In this document: positions 13,544 through 17,521 of the stretch, piece after piece
Layout: the number at the start of each line of letters is the position of its first letter
Position numbering within the stretch: position 1 is the first letter of the stretch
Assembly (NCBI GenBank): GCA_910587825.1
Contig: CAJUNJ010000023.1
Location: 1 to 17,521, forward strand
Length of the DNA stretch: 17,521 bases
From: an uncultured Christensenellaceae bacterium
GTDB taxonomy: Bacteria > Bacillota > Clostridia > Christensenellales > Borkfalkiaceae
Direction of reading: 5' to 3'
Position numbers and translations under genes: made by a program
The notes under the pieces: generated by a model
The model's input: the letters and a program-made list of their open reading frames with translations, nothing else
Databases searched by the model: none
What the model was told of the DNA's origin: nothing

Positions 13544-14113
13544 ATGGAACTGAATAAATTAGTCGTTGCAAGCGGCAACGAACACAAAATTAAAGAAATA
13601 AGAGAAATTTTCACGGGTGTTGAAATTATACCGATGAAAGATTTGGGCTTTGACGGCGAAATCAATGAAGACGGGGAATCGTTTTTGGAAAACGCCGTAA
13701 TCAAGGCGAAATTCATCGCCGAAAAATTTTCGGTGCCTGCGCTTGCGGACGATTCGGGTCTGTGCGTTGAAGCGTTAGGCGGACGCCCCGGAATATTTTC
13801 CGCAAGATATTCGGGCGGCGGCGACAAGGAAAACAGGGCGTTGCTTTTAAAAGAACTTGAAGGAGTAGAAAACCGCAAAGCTTACTTCGAATGCGGCGTT
13901 TGCCTGTTCTGTCCGGACAGAATATACTATCTTGCCGAAGGCAGAACGTACGGACGCATACTGACGGAAGAAAGCGGTGAAAACGGGTTCGGTTACGACA
14001 GTCTGTTCTATTCCGACGAACTGAAAAAAAGTTTTGCAAGCGCGACGGCGGAAGAAAAAAATTCGGTATCCCACCGCTACCGCGCACTGTGCGATTTGTG
14101 GAAGCAATTATGA
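13544..14113 (+). CDS. rdgB: XTP/dITP diphosphatase (RdgB/HAM1)
   Basis: 189 aa. It hydrolyses non-canonical purine triphosphates (XTP, dITP, ITP) to the monophosphate, cleaning the nucleotide pool. Family motifs are present in order: SGNEHK (10-15), NAVIKA (50-55), LADDSGL (67-73) with catalytic Asp residues, GGRPGIFSARYSG (79-91), ENGFGYDSLF (146-155) and SHR (176-178). The start is the ATG at 13544; a TTG 15 nt upstream in frame lies across the -10 box and would add five residues unlike the family. There is no Shine-Dalgarno sequence before the ATG. The 3' end overlaps the phosphoesterase gene by 4 nt (ATGA), the ysnA-ysnB arrangement of Bacillus. Confidence 0.95.
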   Translation: MELNKLVVASGNEHKIKEIREIFTGVEIIPMKDLGFDGEINEDGESFLENAVIKAKFIAEKFSVPALADDSGLCVEALGGRPGIFSARYSGGGDKENRALLLKELEGVENRKAYFECGVCLFCPDRIYYLAEGRTYGRILTEESGENGFGYDSLFYSDELKKSFASATAEEKNSVSHRYRALCDLWKQL

Positions 14114-14580
14114 AAACCATTGTAGTGCTTTCGGATACGCACGGAAACAGAAAAGCCATCGACGGCATAGACGGGGTGCTTGCGGAGTGCGACACCATTA
14201 TCCACCTCGGCGACACTTCGTCGGACGGAAGTTATATATGCGGAAAATATCCCGATAAAACGGTTATAGTAAACGGCAACTGCGACATACCCAAGCTCGG
14301 CGGGGAAGAAGCCGTTATAGAAATAGAAAATTTACGCATTTTTGCCTGCCACGGACATACCTATTCGGTTAAAACGACGCTTGCGCGCCTTGCCGAAAAG
14401 GCAAAAAAATCCGACTGTGCGCTGGCTTTGTACGGACACACGCACGAAGCGCGTGAAGATGTAATTGACGGCGTTACGCTTATTAACCCCGGATGTATGA
14501 CTAATTACGGCAACAAGAGCTATCTTTACTTAGTCGTAAACAGGGATAAATTCACCGCAAAAAACGTACCCGTAATCTAA
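14110..14580 (+). CDS. YfcE/MJ0936-family metallophosphoesterase
   Basis: 156 aa, close to the family norm. The calcineurin-like metal site is complete: DTH (Asp9, His11), HLGD (Asp35), GNCD (Asn57), HGH (81-83) and GHTH (His110, His112). Family members hydrolyse phosphodiesters in vitro; the natural substrate is unsettled. The start is the ATG within the ATGA overlap with the rdgB stop, giving the standard N-terminus MKTIVVLSDTHGN; a longer frame start upstream would lie inside rdgB. Translation is probably coupled to rdgB, with only a weak GGAAG before the ATG. Confidence 0.93.
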   Translation: MKTIVVLSDTHGNRKAIDGIDGVLAECDTIIHLGDTSSDGSYICGKYPDKTVIVNGNCDIPKLGGEEAVIEIENLRIFACHGHTYSVKTTLARLAEKAKKSDCALALYGHTHEAREDVIDGVTLINPGCMTNYGNKSYLYLVVNRDKFTAKNVPVI

Positions 14581-14590
14581 GGAAAAAATT

Positions 14591-15559
14591 ATGAAATTCA
14601 AGCATACTGTTCAGGTCTTTATAGACAACTTTTCGGTAACGTATAAACAGCTTTTATACAGGCTGGTTATTTTACTTGTCGCGGCGGGACTGTACGCGGC
14701 GGTGTGTATTCCGTTTATAAACAGTCTTACCGGCTCTCCCGATTACGTTAGCCTTATTTCCGGAATTAAAGCGTTTGTAAATAACTTTTTGGAAGGCAAA
14801 ATAAGCGAAATAGGCGAAGCGAGCGCACAGATAAAACACGCGTTTGACGCGCTTTTGCGTTTAGTTGCCGAAAACCGAGAACAAATAGCCTGGGGCATAG
14901 TCGGTTGCGTGGCTATTTATCTTGTGCAGAAATTTTTCGAAGGGCTGGGCAATTACGCCACGACGGCGGTAATAAACGACAAAATGGCGTTGCACGCAAA
15001 TTCGCCGTTTATGGTTACGCTTTTACACAATTTCAAAAGCGCGGCGCTTTACAGTCTTATATACTCCCCCATATCTTTCATATACGACGCTTTGTGCTGG
15101 CTGGGTATGTACTTCGTAATATTCAGACTGCTGTCCTTGATTCTCGTACCCCTTCCCATTCAGATTTTTCTTTACGTTACGGCAATAATAGTTATTGCAA
15201 CCGTAAAAATGACCTTTACATCCGACTGGATGCCTGCGCTGATACGCGGAAAAATGAAACAGAAAGAGGCGTTTTTATACACCTTCGACAGGCGGCGCAA
15301 ACAGTCGTTTAACGTCTTTTCGAATTACGTTGTGCTTGTGCTTATAATCTTTGCCGTCAACGTCGGCGGAGCGCTTTGCACATTCGGCGCGGCGCTGCTT
15401 ATAACGGTTCCGTCAAGTTATGTCATTCTCGTCTGCTTCGAGTGCGTAAACTATTTCGACAGAGAAGAGCTTAAATACTTCATAGACAAGTACACAATTA
15501 TAAAACCCGAAAAGGAACGCACCGTCACCCGCGAAGAATTTTTCAAAGGCGAACAGTAA
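14591..15559 (+). CDS. Multi-pass membrane protein of unknown function
   Basis: 322 aa; I do not recognise the family. Hydrophobic segments lie at about 22-44, 100-118, 150-168, 170-212 (probably two) and 242-275. A soluble stretch (about 45-98) and a charged C-terminus (about 285-322, with EKERTVTREEFF) flank them. A basic segment at about 219-238 (RGKMKQKEAFLYTFDRRRKQS) is probably a cytoplasmic loop. It begins 10 nt after the phosphoesterase stop, with GGA at the start of the gap, and is followed by a terminator, so it ends the rdgB operon. Conserved placement after a housekeeping pair does not by itself suggest a role. Confidence 0.85.
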   Translation: MKFKHTVQVFIDNFSVTYKQLLYRLVILLVAAGLYAAVCIPFINSLTGSPDYVSLISGIKAFVNNFLEGKISEIGEASAQIKHAFDALLRLVAENREQIAWGIVGCVAIYLVQKFFEGLGNYATTAVINDKMALHANSPFMVTLLHNFKSAALYSLIYSPISFIYDALCWLGMYFVIFRLLSLILVPLPIQIFLYVTAIIVIATVKMTFTSDWMPALIRGKMKQKEAFLYTFDRRRKQSFNVFSNYVVLVLIIFAVNVGGALCTFGAALLITVPSSYVILVCFECVNYFDREELKYFIDKYTIIKPEKERTVTREEFFKGEQ

Positions 15560-15602
15560 ACTGAAAAAAATTAAAAAAAACTGAAAATTATTAAAGTTTT
15601 TT

Positions 15603-15636
15603 AACTTTCCCACTTTACAACGGAAAGTTTTTTTTA
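15603..15636 (+). terminator. Rho-independent terminator of the rdgB operon
   Basis: AACTTTCC (15603-15610) pairs with GGAAAGTT (15622-15629) around an 11-nt loop, followed by a run of T to 15635. The loop contains the -35 box of the next gene. Confidence 0.85.
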
Positions 15637-15642
15637 TATAAT
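15614..15642 (+). promoter_or_regulatory. Promoter of the phospho-sugar mutase gene, embedded in the terminator
   Basis: TTTACA (15614-15619) in the terminator loop and a perfect TATAAT (15637-15642) just after its T run are 17 nt apart. The leader to the ATG would be about 26 nt. Confidence 0.75.
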
Positions 15643-15674
15643 ATAGTAAATGAAATTTATTTGGAGAGATATTG

Positions 15675-17396
15675 ATGACCTACACTGAAATTTATGACAG
15701 TTGGCTTAACGATAAAAGACTTAATGCGGAAGGCAGAAAAGAGCTTGAAAATATAAAAGACAGTAAAGAAGAAATAGAATACCGCTTCGGCGCGGAGCTG
15801 GAATTCGGCACGGCGGGTATGCGCGGCATTATAGGCTACGGCACGAATATGATGAACGTATACACCGTCAGACGCGCCACACAGGGACTTGCGCAGTTTA
15901 TCGCAACCCTCGGCGAAAGCGCTAAACAGCAGGGCGTTGCAGTGTCCTATGACACAAGACTTAAAAGCGACGTGTTCGCGCGGGCGGCGGCGGAAGTGCT
16001 TGCGGCAAACGGCATTAAAGTTTACCTTTTCGACGACGTACACCCCGTCCCTATGCTTTCGTTTGCGGTCAGGTGCCTCGGCACGGTTGCGGGAATTATG
16101 GTTACGGCTTCGCACAACCCCAAACAGTACAACGGCTACAAGGTTTACGGCGCAGACGGGGCGCAGATGAGCCCCGAAGACACCGAAGTCGTGGTAGGAT
16201 TTATTAAGCAGACGGAAGATTACTTCGCCATACCCTCCCCCGACGCGGAACAGATTAAAAAGTATATTAAACCCGTACCCGCCAAAGTAGATAAAAAGTA
16301 TTATAAACAGCTTACCAAACTTACCCTTTCCAAAAAGGCGGTCAAACAGTGCGGTAAGGATTTAAAACTCGTTTACACCCCCGTTCACGGTTCGGGTTAC
16401 GTACCTGTCACCACTATCCTCAAAAAGATAGGCATTAAGGCTACCGTCGTAGAAGCGCAGACAACCAAAGACACGGACTTTTCCACCGTCGAAGTTCCCA
16501 ACCCCGAATATAAGGAAACCCTTTCGATGGGAATTGCGCTTGCGCAGAAGATAGGCGCGACTGTCGTCTTCGGAACCGACCCCGACAGCGACAGGTTGGG
16601 CGTTGCGGTTAAAAACTCCGAAGGCGAATTCGAAGCGCTTTCGGGAAACCAGGTGGGCATACTTCTGCTTGATTATATCCTTACAAGGCTTAAAGAAGAA
16701 AACGCCCTGCCGTCAAATGCGGCTGTCGTCAAGTCGTTCGTTACGACGGGTATGGCAAAAGCTATATGCAGACAATTCGGAGTAGAACTGTTCGAAGTAC
16801 CGGTAGGCTTCAAGTTTATAGGCGAAAAGATTAAGCTTTGGGAAAAGGACAATTCGCACACGTTCGTATTCGGGTTCGAAGAGAGCTGCGGATACCTTCG
16901 CGGAACGCACGCGCGCGACAAAGACGCCGTAGTCGCCTCTATGCTGTGCGCCGAAATGGTATGTTACTACACTTCGGTAAACAAGACCGTATACCAGCGT
17001 CTTATGGAAATTTACGATACTTACGGTTACGTACTCGACTGCAATATTTCGATACCTTTCAAGGGGCTTAACGCTATGAAAGATATGAACGCCGTAGTCG
17101 ACGGGCTTAAAGAAAACCCCGTCACCAAGTTCGACATTTACGAAGTCGCGGCGGTACGCGATTATTCTAAGAATATCAAAAAGGATATCAAGACGGGCGA
17201 AACTTCCGAAATAGGCTCTCCCCTTACCAACTGCGTTTATTACGAATTGGAAAACGGAAGCTTTATATGCGTGCGCCCTTCGGGTACAGAACCAAAGCTT
17301 AAAATTTACTTCTCCGTCAAAGCCAACAACAGGGCGGACGCGGAAGCGGCGCTTGAAAAGATGCAGAACGCCGTCAAAAAGACAGTAAAAGCCTGA
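15675..17396 (+). CDS. Phospho-sugar mutase (PgcA-like phosphoglucomutase/phosphomannomutase)
   Basis: 573 aa, alpha-D-phosphohexomutase superfamily, of the long type found in Bacillota (PgcA of Bacillus subtilis). It interconverts hexose 1- and 6-phosphates, linking central metabolism to UDP-glucose and glycogen. Landmarks are FGTAGMRG (44-51), the phosphoserine loop TASHNPKQYNGYKVYG (144-159, Ser146), metal loop DPDSDR (302-307), sugar-binding GFEESCG (400-406) and phosphate-binding RPSGTEPKLK (534-543). All four active-site loops are intact. The ATG at 15675 is 8 nt from GGAG; a TTG immediately before it is also in frame but less well spaced. Glucose versus mannose preference cannot be read from sequence. 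It has its own promoter and terminator. Confidence 0.95.
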   Translation: MTYTEIYDSWLNDKRLNAEGRKELENIKDSKEEIEYRFGAELEFGTAGMRGIIGYGTNMMNVYTVRRATQGLAQFIATLGESAKQQGVAVSYDTRLKSDVFARAAAEVLAANGIKVYLFDDVHPVPMLSFAVRCLGTVAGIMVTASHNPKQYNGYKVYGADGAQMSPEDTEVVVGFIKQTEDYFAIPSPDAEQIKKYIKPVPAKVDKKYYKQLTKLTLSKKAVKQCGKDLKLVYTPVHGSGYVPVTTILKKIGIKATVVEAQTTKDTDFSTVEVPNPEYKETLSMGIALAQKIGATVVFGTDPDSDRLGVAVKNSEGEFEALSGNQVGILLLDYILTRLKEENALPSNAAVVKSFVTTGMAKAICRQFGVELFEVPVGFKFIGEKIKLWEKDNSHTFVFGFEESCGYLRGTHARDKDAVVASMLCAEMVCYYTSVNKTVYQRLMEIYDTYGYVLDCNISIPFKGLNAMKDMNAVVDGLKENPVTKFDIYEVAAVRDYSKNIKKDIKTGETSEIGSPLTNCVYYELENGSFICVRPSGTEPKLKIYFSVKANNRADAEAALEKMQNAVKKTVKA

Positions 17397-17482
17397 AAGG
17401 TTAAAACGCCTCCGTATAAAGCGCACTTCCCATAGGGAATTAAAAAACTAAATTATTAAGAGTTATACTTTCAAGCAAGGAC

Positions 17483-17516
17483 AAAAGCTCTCGAACGATA
17501 TGTTCGAGAGCTTTTT
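17483..17516 (+). terminator. Rho-independent terminator of the phospho-sugar mutase gene
   Basis: AAAAGCTCTCGAAC (17483-17496) and GTTCGAGAGCTTTT (17502-17515) form a 14-bp stem with a GATAT loop, ending in T5. It lies 86 nt past the stop; the sequence between has no gene and only a 5-bp hairpin at 17427-17439. Confidence 0.92.
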
Positions 17517-17521
17517 ACTAC

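Noticed and set aside
16713..17426. 237-codon minus-strand frame opposite the phospho-sugar mutase
   Set aside because: Antisense shadow of a fully conserved enzyme; no start signal or domain.
17427..17439. TTCCC-ATA-GGGAA hairpin after the phospho-sugar mutase
   Set aside because: Only 5 bp with a 3-nt loop and no T run; the real terminator is at 17483-17516.

Overview
The window looks like chromosomal DNA of a low-to-mid GC Gram-positive bacterium, most likely an uncultured gut Clostridia (Bacillota). The reasons are strong AGGAG-type ribosome binding sites, sigma-A-like promoters, many hairpin/T-run terminators, lipoprotein signal peptides, an AgrA/AgrC-type two-component pair, and a rdgB-yfcE pair as in Bacillus (ysnA-ysnB). 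I cannot name the genus. No mobile element, CRISPR array or rRNA is visible.

Layout. A tRNA-Pro(CGG) with encoded CCA and its terminator open the window (+). Positions 216-9327 are all on the minus strand. Read in transcription order they are: a LytTR response regulator and a GHKL histidine kinase (9327-7264); a terminator; then a surface glycan block of a lipoprotein esterase with a C-terminal carbohydrate-binding domain (7125-5005), a small lipoprotein that is a free-standing copy of that domain (4924-4241), and a doubly membrane-anchored GH3 glycosidase with swapped domain order (4107-946); and last a CmpB/DUF1113-like membrane protein (845-216). Divergent from the regulator pair is a polytopic membrane protein with a YwaF-like C-terminal half (9545-11038, +). 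It converges through a bidirectional terminator on a Na/Pi-cotransporter/PhoU protein (12839-11100, -). The right third is housekeeping on the plus strand: trmL, rdgB, a YfcE-type phosphoesterase, an unknown membrane protein, and a PgcA-type phospho-sugar mutase.

How the parts may work together. The esterase, binding lipoprotein and GH3 enzyme carry export signals or anchors, so they should act outside the cell on a decorated polysaccharide. Three 9-bp repeats matching the LytTR binding consensus, centred 20-21 bp apart, abut the -35 box of the response regulator gene. A two-repeat version with the same spacing lies upstream of the esterase promoter. I infer that the LytTR pair controls itself and the glycan block. 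This is a hypothesis from sequence, not a demonstrated regulon.

The most unusual points are: a response regulator whose reading frame has no ATG, GTG or TTG at its N-terminus but a strong Shine-Dalgarno before an ATC/ATA; a G10 tract at the regulator/kinase junction; promoters whose -35 box lies in the loop of the preceding terminator (esterase and phospho-sugar mutase); and apparently leaderless starts for rdgB and the YwaF-like gene.
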